Part shown: positions 9,478-21,302 of the stretch, piece after piece
Numbering within the stretch: the first letter of the stretch is position 1
Layout of the letters: every line of letters starts with the position of its first letter
Assembly (NCBI GenBank): GCA_025617745.1
Contig: CM046864.1
Location: 25,668,199 to 25,732,198, forward strand
Direction: 5' to 3'
DNA: 64,000 nt
From: Heliocidaris erythrogramma
Taxonomy: Eukaryota > Echinodermata > Echinoidea > Camarodonta > Echinometridae
Position numbers and translations under genes: made by a program
Notes under the pieces: generated by a model
What the model saw: the letters and a program-made list of their open reading frames with translations, nothing else
Database searches by the model: none
What the model was told of the DNA's origin: nothing

Positions 9478-10445
9478 TAGCCCCCTCAGGGGCGTCGCTA
9501 GAGGGGGTGGTGGTGCCACACCCCCACTCAAATTTGTCGGCAAAGTGGGGAAAAGGGCAGAGGGAGGAGGAAAGAGAAAAGGAAAAGGAGAAAAAAGAAA
9601 CGAGAAGAAAAAAGGGAAAACAAAGGAAAAACAGAAAGAAAAGAAGGAAAAGAAAAGGGAAGGAAAGAAAAAAAGGAGAAACTAGCCATGTTTTGGCTCG
9701 CCAGAACACACCGATATTAATATTCGGGCAGCAAAGTGCTTTGAATATCAAAATCTTCGGGAAACAAGGTTCCATGATAATAATAATACATGTATTATGT
9801 AACTTGTGTATGCAACTTTTTCGCCATGAAATTTTTTTTAAATGCTAAGCCCATTTCGCTCGCTTGCAAGAACACTTGAATTCTAATATTCGGGCAAAAG
9901 GCGTCCCCCTTCGCCAATGGGCTGCAGCTCCGATATCTGGCAACTACCAATTTATATTCGGGCAGCGAGGTGCCAGAATATCCACATATTTGGGCAGCAA
10001 GGTTCCCAAATAACTATGTAATGCATTTACACAACAAAAAGTTATATTAAAAATTGTCGCTCGCTTCGCTTTCTCGCAAATATTTAGAACTCGAAAAGTT
10101 GATATTCGGGCAATAGGTGTCCCTTTTGGCAATGGGATGCAGCCCCTCCCCCGAAGGATTTTCAAAGTTCCGATATTCTGGCAACTACCACTTCATATTC
10201 GGGCAGCGAGGTGCAAGAATATCTGCATATTTGGGCAGCTTGCAAGGTTCGCAGATAATTATGTAAGCTCTGTACATTTTCACTACGAAAGTTAAAACAA
10301 ATTTGGCAAGCTCGCTTCGCTCGCTTGCAAGAACACTGGAAATTTAATATTCAGGCAAAAGGTGTCCCCTTCGGCAGTTATGTAACTTGTGTATGTAACT
10401 TCTGTGCATTTTCAAAAACAAAAATTGTTCGCTGGCTTCGCTTTC
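9478..10445 (+). repeat. Poly(C)-repeat cluster 1, with purine-rich run
   Basis: It starts with a GGGGCGTCGCTAGAGGGGGT terminus-like motif at 9490, then an A/G-only stretch near 9545-9680. About three degenerate units of roughly 230 bp follow. Landmarks per unit, in order: GCTCGCTTCGCTTTCTCGCA; TATTCGGGCAAAAGGTGTCC; CAATGGGATGCAGCCCC with a variable C run; AAGGATTTTCAAAGTTCCGA; TTCATATTCGGGCAGC; TGTACATTTTCACTACGAAA. The units also occur at 12660-13061, 24507-25370 and in part at 40166-40560 (inverted) and 63690-63835. No coding. Confidence 0.75.
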
Positions 10446-11393
10446 TCGCAAACATTTATGTTTCGCTGAGCGAAAGTATTTTTTTTTTGTATTGTAATAA
10501 CGAACTGAATAATGTTTCTCTTTTCGTTTTGATGATACCATATCATGTGTCTCGCTAGGCGTGGCAAATTTTTAGTATGCAAAGTAACAAAGCCATGTTT
10601 TCACTTGCTATGTTGCGTCTATTTGAGCACCAAGTCACTGGGGATGAGCTCCCTAGTTTCCCCGTTTCCCCCATGTTATCTTGTTATCATGAGTTCAGTA
10701 ATTTCGCCAGAGGTTTTTATTTCCGGCCAAAGAAGCGAGTTTTTGATAATGTTATAATTAATGGCGTAAAATAGAACGTAGTATAATGTCTTATGTTGAA
10801 ACGTGTGTGAAAGTCTACACGTGTGTCAGTTACATTCATGTGGATCTTTGCTGCCGTTTGGCGTAGATTATAGAATGGATAAATATCAAAGAAGGTTTAT
10901 AAAACATGAATATATTAATATCAAAGTTTAGATGAGTTTAGTCATGCAGATATGAATATTAATTTAACTGAAGTGAAGTTATTCAGTCAATGTAGGTTTG
11001 CTTTTGGTGCACTGTATGAGCAAAGTGTGTGCATTGGTTTTGGGCAGGGTCTAATTAATTATTCATGAGGCAAGAGTCAATATGACATCGAGGTTATTTT
11101 GTGTAGGAAATTAAAAGTTCTTGTTAATTCAAGGGTCATAGAGTCTTACTGATATTTAGTCTTCTTGAGTGAGTGTTATGAATTCTAAGGAATTTTGAAA
11201 GTCAATTTTATAGGCATGCTAAACAAGTTGGGTTTTTTTGTGTAAACTGGTATTTTCTTTAAATGCATCAAAATCAAAGTCAAATCAAGGTTATTTGGCA
11301 ATTCAGTATATTAGCTTCAATGCAAGTCTAGTATATATATAAGCTGATTATGATTATGAATTATCAACTGCGAAGATAAAATAAGTCACAAAT
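10446..11393. other. Intron sequence; nothing recognised
   Basis: Low-complexity AT-rich DNA. Short frames exist but lack splice context and codon bias. Confidence 0.4.
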
Positions 11394-12060
11394 GTGACCA
11401 GGCACCACAAAACCACCAAAGAGTCGCTAGATATTGATTTTTAGTTAAGGTCTCATTCTGAAATTCTGAAGATTCTGTGCTTTAAAATTATATATAACTC
11501 ATTAGCATTGGATATTCCTAACTCACTGTACAAAGACAAGAATTCACAGTCCCTCATAATGTTACTGCTGAGAAATAAGGGTTTAAAGTTTGCAGTCTAT
11601 TGAAGCACTCTGACTTGCAAGGTGTTGTGCTAAGGTGACAAAAGGAGAATTAGAACTCAATGAAAATTTCTATGAAGGGATTATCAGATTGTCCTAAAAC
11701 TTGGCATACTAATTAGTCATATCCTATCCATCAAAGTGCAACAAGTATCAATTGGGCAAGAACTTACCCTGCTTAAAATTTATGGGAGATCAAAATGAGA
11801 CAAGTATTCAGGGTCGTAAAAAAGAAAAGTAATACAACAAAATCCAGAGAAGACACACATAAGTCTAATAAAAAAACTATCAAAAATACCACTTTTAGAT
11901 TGTTTGGTGCCTCCAAATTTTTAGATTTCTTAGAAAAAAGTATACTCTTTCAGGAAATACGTAAAACTAAAATTTGACCATGCCAACCAAAAACACATTG
12001 ATTGAGCTCTAACTGAACATCACAGTGTGACTTTTTGGTGGTTTTGTGGTGACTGGTCAC
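11394..12060. mobile_element. TIR element, about 667 bp, non-coding
   Basis: The left end reads TGACCAGGCACCACAAAACC then ACCAAAGAGTCGC; the right end in reverse complement reads TGACCAGTCACCACAAAACC then ACCAAAAAGTCACAC. That is about 33 bp of inverted repeat with three or four mismatches. AAATG flanks both sides and could be a target duplication. The interior has no long ORF. Superfamily unknown. Confidence 0.7.
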
Positions 12061-12659
12061 AAATGTTTCTTTTTAAACTATTTGGAATAATTAAGCTACC
12101 AAACAATACAGTGATATTGGTCGTGGAATTATGACATAGCATTTTATGTTTATCACGGTTTATGAAGATATTTATTCAGGTACAATACATCTATGGAGAC
12201 AAACATCAGATCAGAATTACTGATGCAAATACAAGTTTATGCATTATGCATTTGTGTTATGACTTTTAGCTATAACAATTATGAAAAGGTTCAGTCTTGT
12301 TGGCATTTGGGTATTCAAGTGATATATACTTATGTATATAGTGTAACATGCAGTAGCACTTGAAGGCTAATATGTGCTTATTTGATAGGTTTCATATTAT
12401 TGGAACTATGTTTCCATGTTAGAATGGATAGGTGTTTGTTGAGACTTCCAAGTAAAAGTCTGGCGTGAGTAATTTTATTTGCATTACACGTGCATAGAAA
12501 GAAGAGGAAGGAAACTGTAATCGTGCAATACTTATTGATTTATTGTATTTCTCTCTGTTCTTTTTATACTACAGATAAAATTGTTGTTACTTGTTCTACG
12601 GCTGCTTCATCAAGCCAATAAAGTAGTTAATCCAATTCCAAGCCTGAAACTTTATTTCG
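12061..12659. other. No feature recognised
   Basis: AT-rich sequence between the TIR element and the next poly(C) units. No gene or repeat identified. Confidence 0.4.
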
Positions 12660-13061
12660 TGGTCAGCGAAACAATTTACAATTGAAAAGTTGATATTCGG
12701 GCAGCAAGGGGCCAGAATATCATAATATTTGGGAACAAGTTTCCCAGATAATGATATGTGTATTATGTAACTTGTGTATGTAATTTGTGTGCATTTTCAC
12801 AACAAAAAGTTATAACAAAAATTGTTCGCTCGCTTCGCTTTCTCGCAAACATTTAGAAATTGAAAAGTTGATATTCGGGCAAAAAGTGTCCCCTTCGCCA
12901 TTGGGATGTAACCCCCCCCCCCCCCCCCCCCCCCCCCGGGAGGATAGTTCCGATATTCTGGTAACCACCATTTCAGAATGTCCACATATTTGGGCAGCAA
13001 TGTTCGCAGATTATTATGTAAGTTCTGTACATTTTCACTACGAAAAGTAAAAAAAAATGGC
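12660..13061 (+). repeat. Poly(C)-repeat units, 26-base C tract
   Basis: About one and a half units of the repeat seen at 9.5-10.4 kb. The C run (12912-12937) sits at the expected place after GGGATG. The older Gypsy element (3' LTR at 13062) is inserted in this unit's tail (TTTTCACTACGAAAAG), and on the far side (24507) the sequence resumes with the next unit's GCTCGCTTGCAA block. That shows the target site of the retrotransposon. Confidence 0.8.
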
Positions 13062-13319
13062 TGTTATATATCAAGTACACTACAGTATGAATTACCTTGA
13101 GAGAGCGGTGTGTCCTTGCTTGCTGATAGGCTGCTAGTGAAGTGCAGTGCAGTGAAACAGCAGTGAAATTCTTACTGTAGTAGTATGCTATGCAGGCCGT
13201 GCATACATCCATTGTTCCCTGGTCACTGGCTACTTCTTGTGACAATGGTATTTGCATATAACAGTTATGCTGTCTGTCAGCTGGCAGGTCTATTATGTTC
13301 TACATCTATATATATAACA
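13062..13319 (-). repeat. Gypsy-1 3' LTR (258 bp)
   Basis: The segment starts TGTTATATATC and ends with its terminal complement ATATATATAACA, so it has the TG...CA ends of an LTR. On the minus strand the bases just upstream of it (plus 13320-13330) form a polypurine tract, GCGGGAGGAG, as expected before a 3' LTR. Part of the same sequence recurs next to the gag gene at 19120-19254 and 24435-24506 (the 5' LTR, split), and a full copy lies at 21334-21591. It contains an octamer motif ATGCAAAT on the minus strand. Confidence 0.85.
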
Positions 13320-14740
13320 CTCCTCCCGCATATTGTTTGTTCAGCATCATCAAAATAAAATTTTATTTCCATGATTTCTTGGCGCCATCACGATATCCTC
13401 CAAATGAATAATCACTAATTATAGAACGGGTTGAAAAATCCCTGCAATCTGATTGGTTGAGAGGCATTGATCAATTTGTACTGGATGCATGAATTAAGCC
13501 GCGATATACACTATCGATATCGCGATCAAAACGATATCCTTCTAAAATGCGAGTGCGAGAGAGCTACGATATTTGACTGTTTACAGACAGAGACAAGATT
13601 AGATGTTAATGTTTGTTGACTTCAGATTTTGATCTTAAGCCCAATATGATCCAATTAAATTTATACCTGATTAAAACCAAAAAAACCCAGATACAGCGAT
13701 AGAATGAAAATCTTCAACGTTAAATTAACACATCTCGCTCACATCACACAGTGTAGTGCAGTGCAGTGCCACTGCTGCGTTACAGTCACAGGCTGTACAT
13801 GCTGTACGCTGCATACATTCGCATCGGTTACATTCACTGTGCAGCGACACTGACTGGCCTGACTGAAAAGTGAAATTGACGGCAAGACTTTCACTTGAAG
13901 TTCTCAGAATCTTTGTAAGAATTCTTCAAATTGATTGATAAAGATAATTCATTTCATGTAAAATAGGGATTACCTTTAGATCTAACTTAGGCTAGTTGTT
14001 GACTGTAGTGGTGGATTCTTATTTTACTCGGATCTAAATTTAAAAAAAATAAAGTTGACATTATTTAGCTTAGCCTTAGGGTCAAGACTCTAACACTTGT
14101 AGAAAAATGAAATTCTGAAATTTAACCTAACATAGCCAGATTTTCAGTTCTCTATGGAACTTATTAAATTCATAAAATCTATTTATGATGCATAAAAGTG
14201 ATTTACCAGTTCAAGCCTGTAGCATGGCCTTGTATAAGGGTTTTCCTTTATCATGCATCCGGTAAAATTTTCATGCGTCCGGTAATTACCGGACGCATGG
14301 CTAGGCCATGCATCCGGTAAATTTGCCATGCACTGGTAATGATTGAAAAAAAATGAATTTTTGGCAAAAATTTGTCTACCGTTCTATAAAACAGATGATG
14401 CACATGTTTTTTCGTGTGTCGGTAGGAATAGTGTGCATGCGGTAACTATGGAAAGTGGTCTAAACCCACGAGGCGCAGCCGAGTAGGTTAAACATTCCAT
14501 AGTTACCTTATGCACACAATTCCTACCGACACACTCAGACCTGTGCATCATTTGTATACTGTTACTTCTTTCAGGTACTTCCGGTGCTTTTTCTTTTTGC
14601 ACAAAATATTTGCCTCCTGGTTGTGTGAGTCAATAAAATCATCGGCTGCTCCTTCTTGGAGATCCAACAAAACAATTAATGCATGCATTTAAGTTCCTTC
14701 TTGGAGTAAAACAAATACATGCATGCGTTCTCCTCCTCTC
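13320..14740 (-). mobile_element. Gypsy-1 3' region, non-coding, with small palindromes
   Basis: Between the integrase end and the polypurine tract lies about 1.4 kb without a long ORF. It includes a perfect 28-bp palindrome (14272-14299, core ATGCGTCCGGTAATTA) beside two related CATGCATCCGGTAAA copies, the MITE at 14395-14551, and a purine-rich GAGAGGAGGAGAA (minus, about 14727-14739). Whether all of it belonged to the original element or came in later cannot be told from one copy. Confidence 0.5.
14395..14551. mobile_element. Palindromic MITE (about 157 bp)
   Basis: Arms of about 58 bp: ATGATGCACATG...CGGTAGGAATAGTGTGCATG...GGTAACTATGGAA on the left returns inverted from about 14493 to 14551 with a few mismatches. 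About 40 bp lie between. No coding. Confidence 0.75.
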
Positions 14741-14742
14741 TA

Positions 14743-16478
14743 GCTTCTTGTAATCCAGCCTGTTCGGTGGACGTCGATCACGAACTGGAAACCTGTGTAT
14801 TCTTCCGGCAGATAGTATGTAGTATGTTCCCGAGGAGGTAATGTTTGTTCATCAGACTGGTCATGTGAAACTAGTGAAAATGGGATATCATCGTCATCTT
14901 CTAAGGTAGATGGAGGAAGGTCATTTATGGGTCCTCTTATGATATGATCAAGATGAACATGTCTTTGTTTATCACCAACTTGAACAACATATCTTACTGG
15001 TCCCAAAGCTTGCACAATGATTCCATAATTCCACTTGTTCTTCCCTCTTAATGCACGTACCACCCTTACAAAAAAGTACCATGGTAATACCATGGCAATA
15101 CCGCGGTAAATTGGGACGGTATTACTGTGAAAGTACCATGAATTTACCGCGTTACCCATTGTCAAGATGAAAATACTATGAATGTACCATGCGTTTCATG
15201 GTGCACGATACAAATACTATGAATATACAATGTTTTTCGTAGTAATACTGTGGCAATACGATGTGTACCACGGATTTACCATGTTTTCGTGGTATTATGG
15301 CAGTAATACCATGAAATACGTAGTATTACCATGGTATTTTTTTATAAGGGCAATAACCCGCTGACCTGTGAAAACTGACGTATGCTCGTAAACCCTCTGT
15401 CATGTGTTCTTTTGACAGTAGCTTGCTTCTTTTCTACTGTGGCAGCCAAGGTTTAATGAGACTCATGCGGGTACGTGGTTGTCTCTTCAACAGTAATTCG
15501 GCTGGTGTGCGTCCAGTTAGGGAATGTGGAGTATTGCGATAAGTGAAGAAAAATTTACAATCTGATGCTTAGCAGTCAAACCACTCTGCTTGTATGCCTT
15601 CAGATTCTGCTTCAAAGTTTGTACGCAACGTTCAACGGCCCCATCAGGAGAAGGATGATAAGGTGGAACTCGAATGTGATTCACCCCATTCTTCTTGAAA
15701 AACTCGGCGAGCTGTGCAGAAATGAATTATGACCCATTATCTGATACAAAGTGTTCAGGAAGACCATGGATGGCAAATATGTGTCGCAGTACATCAATCA
15801 TGGCACTAGTTGTTGTAGTTCTCATTGGATAGACTTCCATCCATTTGGAATAAACATCAACTAGTAAGAAGAAATGCTGACCATCTAGCTCTGCAAAATC
15901 TGCATGAACTCGCTCCCAAACTCTTAAAGGCCATTTCCATGAATGAAGTGGCGTTTCAGTTGGTTGATTCCTCATAATAGACAAGTGTGACAATTCCTTG
16001 CCAGTGATTCAATGTTTTTGTCCAAATGTGGCCACTAGAAGAAACTCCTAGACAAGCTCGTCATACGACTCATACCGATGTGCCCATCGTGTAATTCTGT
16101 CAGCATCTTAGTCTGCAGACATGCAGATATGATGACTCCTAGTACCCATATCAAAACATCTTGCTCCACTGACAGCTCATGTCGGCGATGAAAATATTGT
16201 TTAAGACCATCATCATCAGCTGATTTGGGCCATCCTCTCTGTGTATACTGGAACACTTGTAATAGTACTGGGTCCTTAACTGTAGCAGTAGCAATCTCTT
16301 GTGATGTCAGCGGAAACTCATTTAGGTGAGTGTAATGAAAAATGCTCTCTTCTTCATCCTTAGCATGATTCACATGCATAGGAAGTCGAGACAAGCCATC
16401 TGCATTCATGTGATGTGCACCGCTCTTGTACTTGATATCATAGCTGTATGCAGACAAGACTAGGGCCCAGCGCTGCAT
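14743..16478 (-). pseudogene. Gypsy-1 integrase region, broken
   Basis: From the 5' side of the minus strand: the end of RNase H (KYKSGAHHMNADGLSRLPM), an HHCC zinc-finger stretch (ELHDGHIGMSRMTSLSR), then the integrase core with FAELDGQHFFLLVDVYSKWM (first catalytic D) and FVSDNGS (second D). Near 15600-15660 comes a PPYHPSPDGAVERC segment holding the catalytic E. A C-terminal segment includes GPVRYVVQVGDKQRHVHLDH, typical of the integrase tail. Stops and frameshifts interrupt the reading, and a 288-bp MITE (15063-15350) splits the C-terminal part. Integrase normally joins retrotransposon cDNA to the host genome in the nucleus; this copy cannot. Neighbours confirm the order gag-PR-RT-RH-IN. 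Confidence 0.85.
15063..15350. mobile_element. MITE of CCATGG-rich subrepeats inside Gypsy-1
   Basis: The ends are CCCTTACAAAAAAGTACCAT and the complement of ACCATGGTATTTTTTTATAA then GGG, about 25 bp of inverted repeat. The interior is built from short degenerate units around TACCATGGTAATAC and TACCATGAATTTACC. Removing it rejoins the integrase reading frame exactly (VIA | RVVRALRGKNKWN), which proves it is a secondary insertion. Confidence 0.85.
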
Positions 16479-16516
16479 CCTAGCTGCTGCAATCGTCGGA
16501 ACTCCAGACGTCGGGC

Positions 16517-18334
16517 CTAGTATTGTAACTGGGGGTTTGTGATCAGTACAAACTGACGTCCATAGATGTAAGGCTGAAACTTGTTCACTCCAAAGATCAG
16601 AGCCAGAGCTTCCTTTTCCAGCTGTGCATAATTTCTCTCACTGCTGGTTAATGTGCGTGAAGCAAACGCAATCGGTCGTTCTTCTCCATTTGGCATCATG
16701 TGTGAAAGACCAGCCCCGTCGCCATATGGTGAAGCATCGCAAGCAAGGCCCAGGGCAGGGGCCAAGGGGGGGGGGGGGTTGACCGAACGACGATGCGGAG
16801 CATCGTCCACAAGCCGCGAAGCGGCGAGCCGACTTTTTTTTTTGTTTCTATTTTGAACCCCCGTAAGTGATGTTTTCCTGGCATCTACTAACGCAATGGA
16901 GACCATAAAAAGCATAAAATGCTATAAAAACATACTGTGTGGGTCTGGACATATTATAAAGGCGTTTTTCTATACACATTAAAAATTTAATTTTTTTTTT
17001 CTTGGCAGCCCCCTAAACCCCCCGTAGATCCGTCACTGCAGTGGGAAGATTTACAACACAATGTGCGAGCACTTGAGAAGATACCAACTCATCTTTAGAC
17101 GCCTCAAATTCTTTCTCACATTCACGAGTCCATCTCCATGGTGTCTTGTTTGATAGAAAGTCATTGAGTGGAGGGATTACAGATGACAAGTTCGGCAGGA
17201 ATCTTGCATAATACTTGCAGCATGCCCAAGTACGAACGTAGCTCTTGCACATTCTTTGGCCTTGGTTCATCTTTCACAGCTTGAACCTTCTCTAGGGTAG
17301 GATGCAATCCTTCTGAATTCACCAACGTTGGTTTAATGAACTCACATTTGGACAGCTTTAGTGGAAGTCACTTCTGTTCAAGACGCTGAAGTACAGCATC
17401 CAATCTTGCGAGATGTTCTGGATCTGTCTTCCCATGTCATCCAGAAAGCACACTACTCCCTCCAGACCTTGTAGAACTTGCTCCATGGCAGGTGTACTTG
17501 CCACTCCAAAAGGAAGTCGAGTATACTGAAAAAGCCCACGATGCGAGAATCTTCCTCCATAGTCATCTGCTTATATGCCTGCGATAAATCAAGCTTGGTG
17601 AAATAACCATCCACCTGCCAGGGTTGAGAACAAATCCTGGGGGTTTGGTAAGGGATATTTGTCGACATCCAAAACAGGGTTGATAGTAGTCTTATAATCT
17701 CCACATATTCGTATTGACTTGTCAGCCTTCGGTACTACAACAATCGGAGCAGCCCAATTACTGTGTGACACTGGAATGAGAATTCCTTGTTCAACAAGTT
17801 TGTCAAGCTCAGCTTCTACCTTCTTTTTCAAGGCATAAGGTACTGGTCGTGCTTTATTGAAGCGGGGTTGTGCATCAAATTTGATTTAATCTTAGCCTTG
17901 TGATTTTGTCATGCTCCCAAGACCCGGCTTAAATACTGCCTGATGTTTTCGTTGAATTTCAGACAGGCCATGTTGGGTACTTGTCTTGGATGATTCATCC
18001 TTCATTGGCGCAACTTTGAACACCGATCTCGAATCCGGCTGGATGCTTTCGAGCCGATTCCTACCAGGAATTGCTAGCTGGTATTTTATTTCTGTTACGA
18101 TCAAGACATAAGACCCAATAGAGGCAATGTCCCTGAGTAAGATTTGAATCTGTATGTAGGTTTATCCAGACTGATGTGCTTCAATTTCTCATGATACAAG
18201 TCTGCTGGAATGACACTCATTGACGCACCAGTATCAACTTCCATAACAACTGGTCTATCATTAATTTCAACAGTCACTCTGAGTGCATCTTGTTTTGACT
18301 TCTCAGACACAGTGAACAACCCAAGGGTATGCAT
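16517..18334 (-). pseudogene. Gypsy-1 protease, reverse transcriptase and RNase H, broken
   Basis: Domains in order on the minus strand. The aspartic protease has VVMEVDTGASMSVIP (catalytic DTG) near 18210-18260. The reverse transcriptase has ELDKLVEQGILIPVSHSNWA, PIVVVPKADKSIRICGDYK and FTKLDLSQAYKQ (palm D), then CFLDDM near 17430 in place of the usual YxDD. The connection has YYARFLPNLSSVIPPLND. RNase H has LACDASPYGDGAG (first D) and ERNYAQLEKEALALIFGV (E). At least four frame changes and a foreign insertion at 16756-17038 break it. These enzymes normally mature the proteins and copy RNA to DNA in the particle. The element is Ty3/Gypsy by domain order; the lineage is not assigned. Confidence 0.9.
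16756..17038. mobile_element. Poly(G)/(C)-bearing hAT-like insertion in Gypsy-1 RNase H
   Basis: One end reads CAGGGGCCAAGGGGG with a 12-13 base G run (16766-16778); the other, on the minus strand, reads CAGTGACGGATCTACGGGGG. Both resemble the CAGGGGCGGATCCAGG ends seen at 56370 and 63475. The host reading frame stops at one side (VVNLPT) and resumes at the other (LGLACDAS), so it is a later insertion. No clean 8-bp duplication is visible, so the hAT call is tentative. Confidence 0.6.
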
Positions 18335-19119
18335 TTCACAATCATCTTCCTCTCGTAATTCAGAAAAAAAAACTTGGTTGACTTACTCCTACAAACTGCT
18401 GCTAAGTGTCCAACCTTTCCACAGTTATTGCATTTGTATGACTTGTACTTACAAGTTGATGGACTCTGTTGCCCCTGTCCACATCGATAACAAACTCCTT
18501 TCACCCAAGAACTGGTGTTGTGCACTGGTTGTTTTTTTAAGTGAGAACTGTATCTCCTTTCTGTTGTTTCTTTGCTCGAGAACTGTAACTTATGCTGCTA
18601 GCACTGACTTTCTTCACCTCACTTTCTCCAACAGCTTCTCCCTTGATTTCACGTGTATTCTTGTCGGCCAGTTCCATGGCCAATGCATATTTCAATACTT
18701 TGTCAAAGATAAAATCAGCCTCACTCAATAACTTCTCCTAAATTACACGGATTTGAAGTCCACACACAATTTTTTCCCTCAAGGCTTCTAGAAGGAAGGT
18801 ACCAAACACACATGTGTTAGACAAGCGCCTCAATTCGGCAGTATAATCAGAAATAAGTGATTCATGTGGAAGCTATACGTTGATGACATTTGAATCTTTC
18901 TGCAATTATCAAAGGCTTTGGAGACAGATGAGTGGTTAGGGGAGAAACCAACTGAGCATAAGACTTTGCACCTATCACACTCAACAATACTGCCACTCTT
19001 TTGCCTTCTCGCACGCCATTTGCTGCTATTGCACAGCTGGAATCTTTTAATGAAGGTTGAAAAATCCCCTGTTTCTGGGTGATATTTTCAATGCAGCCGA
19101 AATTCATGGTGGAGTCCAC
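18274..19119 (-). pseudogene. Gypsy-1 gag, broken
   Basis: It begins right after the 5' LTR remnant with MDSTMNFGCIENI. Then come GVREGKRVAVLLSVIGAKSY and LTTHLSPKPL, a capsid-like pattern. Toward the C-terminal side there is a nucleocapsid zinc knuckle CNNCGKVGHLAAVC (CX2CX4HX4C), preceded by a CYRC half-knuckle. Frameshifts separate three pieces (18862-19119, 18537-18728, 18274-18525). Gag normally packages the element RNA. Only 15 bp (GTGGACTCCACC plus flank) separate the LTR end from the first ATG, so the primer-binding site would overlap the start. Confidence 0.75.
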
Positions 19120-19254
19120 TGTTATATATCAAGTACACTATAGTATGAATTACCTTGAGAGAATGGTGTGTCCTTGCTTGCTGATAGGCTGCTAGTGAAG
19201 TGCAGTGCAGTGAAACAGCAGTGGCATTCTTACTGTAGTAGTATGCTATGCAGG
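19120..19254 (-). repeat. Gypsy-1 5' LTR, downstream half
   Basis: Matches the last 135 bp (minus sense) of the LTR at 13062-13319, ending ATATATAACA beside gag. It stops at GCATAGCATAC...CCTG, where truncated Gypsy-2 begins. The first 72 bp of the same LTR are at 24435-24506. About 51 bp between the halves are missing. Confidence 0.9.
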
Positions 19255-20574
19255 TGCATTAACGCCCAGTGAACACGACGTCCTGATCTTGTAGTCCGCA
19301 CTGGAGCTGGAGAATGAGTGGGAGGAGGTGGTGTTGAATGCCGACTGGTAGGTGGTGGTAGTACTGCTAGATCGCTGTCCAAATATGCGGGTTTGAGTCT
19401 GTCAATGTTAATAGTTTCATTCTTGCCTCGTATATTGAGAATGAAATACTTTGCAGTTCTCTTGACGACCTTAAATGGACCAGTGTATGGCGGCTGCAGT
19501 GGTTGTTTGACAGCGTCACAGCGAACAAAGACATAGGCACATGAATCAAGAACAGCTGGCACAGACGAAGATACCTTCTGCTTGCGAGTAGGATGTGTTG
19601 GCTTAACCATCTGTCCAGGCAGCTTCAGTGTGGTCCCATCCACAATTTCTGCTGGTGTGCAACCCAAGTCTTCCTTTACCGTGGAGCGAATTCCGAGAAG
19701 AACTACAGGGAGGTATTCAGACCACTTGTCTGCGGCTCCATGGGCTTTCAATGCAGCTTTCAACTGGCGATGAAAACGTTCAACTACACCATTGGATGAA
19801 GGATGATAAGCTGTTGTTCGAGGAGTGCGGCTGGATCCTAATAGTGTGGTCAACTGAGAGAAGAGGTTGGACTCAAATTGGCTTCCTCTGTCTGTAGTGA
19901 TTGTAGAGGGAACACCATGACGAGAGATCCAGTTATGGACAAGAGCTTTGGCGACTGTCTCAGCTGTGATGTTGTGAATGGGGATAACATCTGCCCACCT
20001 ACTAAAACGGTCAACGCATGTCAACAAGTAGGTGAAACCTGAAGAAGGATGAAGGGGTCCCACTAGATCAATATGAATATGATCAAATCTTGAGTCAGGT
20101 GAGGAAAAAGTTTCCTAATGGTGCCTTCACGTGTCGGTGGACCTTAGCCTTCTGACAAGGGATGCAGCAGCGAGCCCACTGGCCAATGTCCTTATTCATG
20201 CCAGGCCATACAAATCGAGAACTGATCAGTTTCCTAGATGCTGCAATACCAGGGTGTGACATGTTGTGGAGACTATCAAAGACAGCACGGCGATGCTGCG
20301 CTGGGTCGAAAGGGCGCTCATGTCCTGTTGAGGTATCACACCATATCTGATTGTTAGAAGAAGGAAGAGGAACATGCTTGAATGACAATGACGGCAGCTG
20401 ACATATGTCATTCCAATCCTCATCATCTTCTTGGTCGAGGGCAATCTGCTCAAGGTCAATGTTCAATGATGCGTGAAGACTGTTGACATAGAGACGGGAT
20501 AAAGCATCTGCTGCTGAGTTGTTGGCTCCCTTCAAGTGCTGAATGTCGCTGGTGAACTGTGAAATGTAGTCCAA
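19255..20574 (-). pseudogene. Gypsy-2 integrase, 3'-truncated
   Basis: The long open segment 19255-20063 carries the integrase core: [17 protein letters not shown] (first D), [10 protein letters not shown] (second D) and [20 protein letters not shown] (E), in D,D-35-E spacing. A C-terminal domain with [20 protein letters not shown] and the tail [15 protein letters not shown] follow. Upstream (20095-20574) are the end of RNase H (NNSAADALSRL) and an HHCC finger (HNMSHPGIAASRKLI...CCIPCQKAK). A stop or frameshift near 20090 separates the two parts. The gene is cut near its natural C-terminus at 19255, where it fuses to the Gypsy-1 LTR, so the 3' LTR is lost. The integrase core itself has no visible lesion. 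Confidence 0.9.
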
Positions 20575-21302
20575 GTGTCGGATGTCACGAGGTGAGTGAG
20601 ATCAGGCTTGGAGTGAAGTGCATAGACCAAAGGCTTGTGATCGGTGAAGATAGTGAAGTGGCGACCTTCTAAGATATGACGAAAGTGCTTAACACCAAGA
20701 TATGCAGCCAAGAGTTCCCGTGAAAATGTGCTGTATTTCATCTCGGCTGGTTGCAAAGGTTTCGAAAAAAACGCAAGAGGTTGCCACTGGTTGTTGATTC
20801 GTTGTTGCACTACTCCACCTACACCAACATCGGAGGCGTCGACAATCAAAAACAATGGTGCATCAAGTTGTTGATGAACTAGAAGGGTAGAATCAGCCAG
20901 TAACTCTTTCACTTTGTCGAATGCAGCACAAGCTGTGTCATCAAGTGTAATTGGCTGGTTCTTGCGTGTCTGGTTCCTCAGGATGTCGGTCAAAGTTTGG
21001 AGTAGGTCCGCACAATGAGGGATGAAACGTCTGTAGAAGTTGACGAGGCCAAGGAATTCCCTCAGTTTGCGTAGTGATGTAGGGGCCTTGAATTCTCGAA
21101 TCTTGGTGACGTTCTCCTCGAGAGGGCGTATTCCAAGTGCATCCACTGTGTGTCCTAAGAAGGTGAGTGATGACACTCCGAATTGACACTTAGCAGGATT
21201 GATAACAATACCATAGTCTCGAAATCGGTCAAAAATGATACGGAGATGACGTTCGTGTTCGTCTTCTGATGAACTGGCGAGCAAAACGTCATCAATGTAT
21301 AC
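20532..21302 (-). pseudogene. Gypsy-2 reverse transcriptase thumb/connection and RNase H
   Basis: An open frame of 250 codons: [40 protein letters not shown] and LREFLGLVNFYRRFIPHCAD (connection), then RNase H with LFLIVDASDVGVGGVVQQRI (first D), STFSRELLAAYLGVKHFRH (E) and FTIFTDHKPLVYAL (D). It is intact over this stretch but separated from the reverse transcriptase palm by the 438-bp insertion at 21300-21737. The first 113 bp (21190-21302) repeat the end of the upstream palm segment. A frameshift at about 20590 breaks the link to integrase. Confidence 0.9.

Noticed and set aside
9374..9848. Frames rich in Lys/Glu or Phe/Leu
   Set aside because: Translation of an A/G-only low-complexity run.
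16653..16856. Plus-strand frames opposite Gypsy-1
   Set aside because: Shadows of the minus-strand pol gene; no independent evidence.
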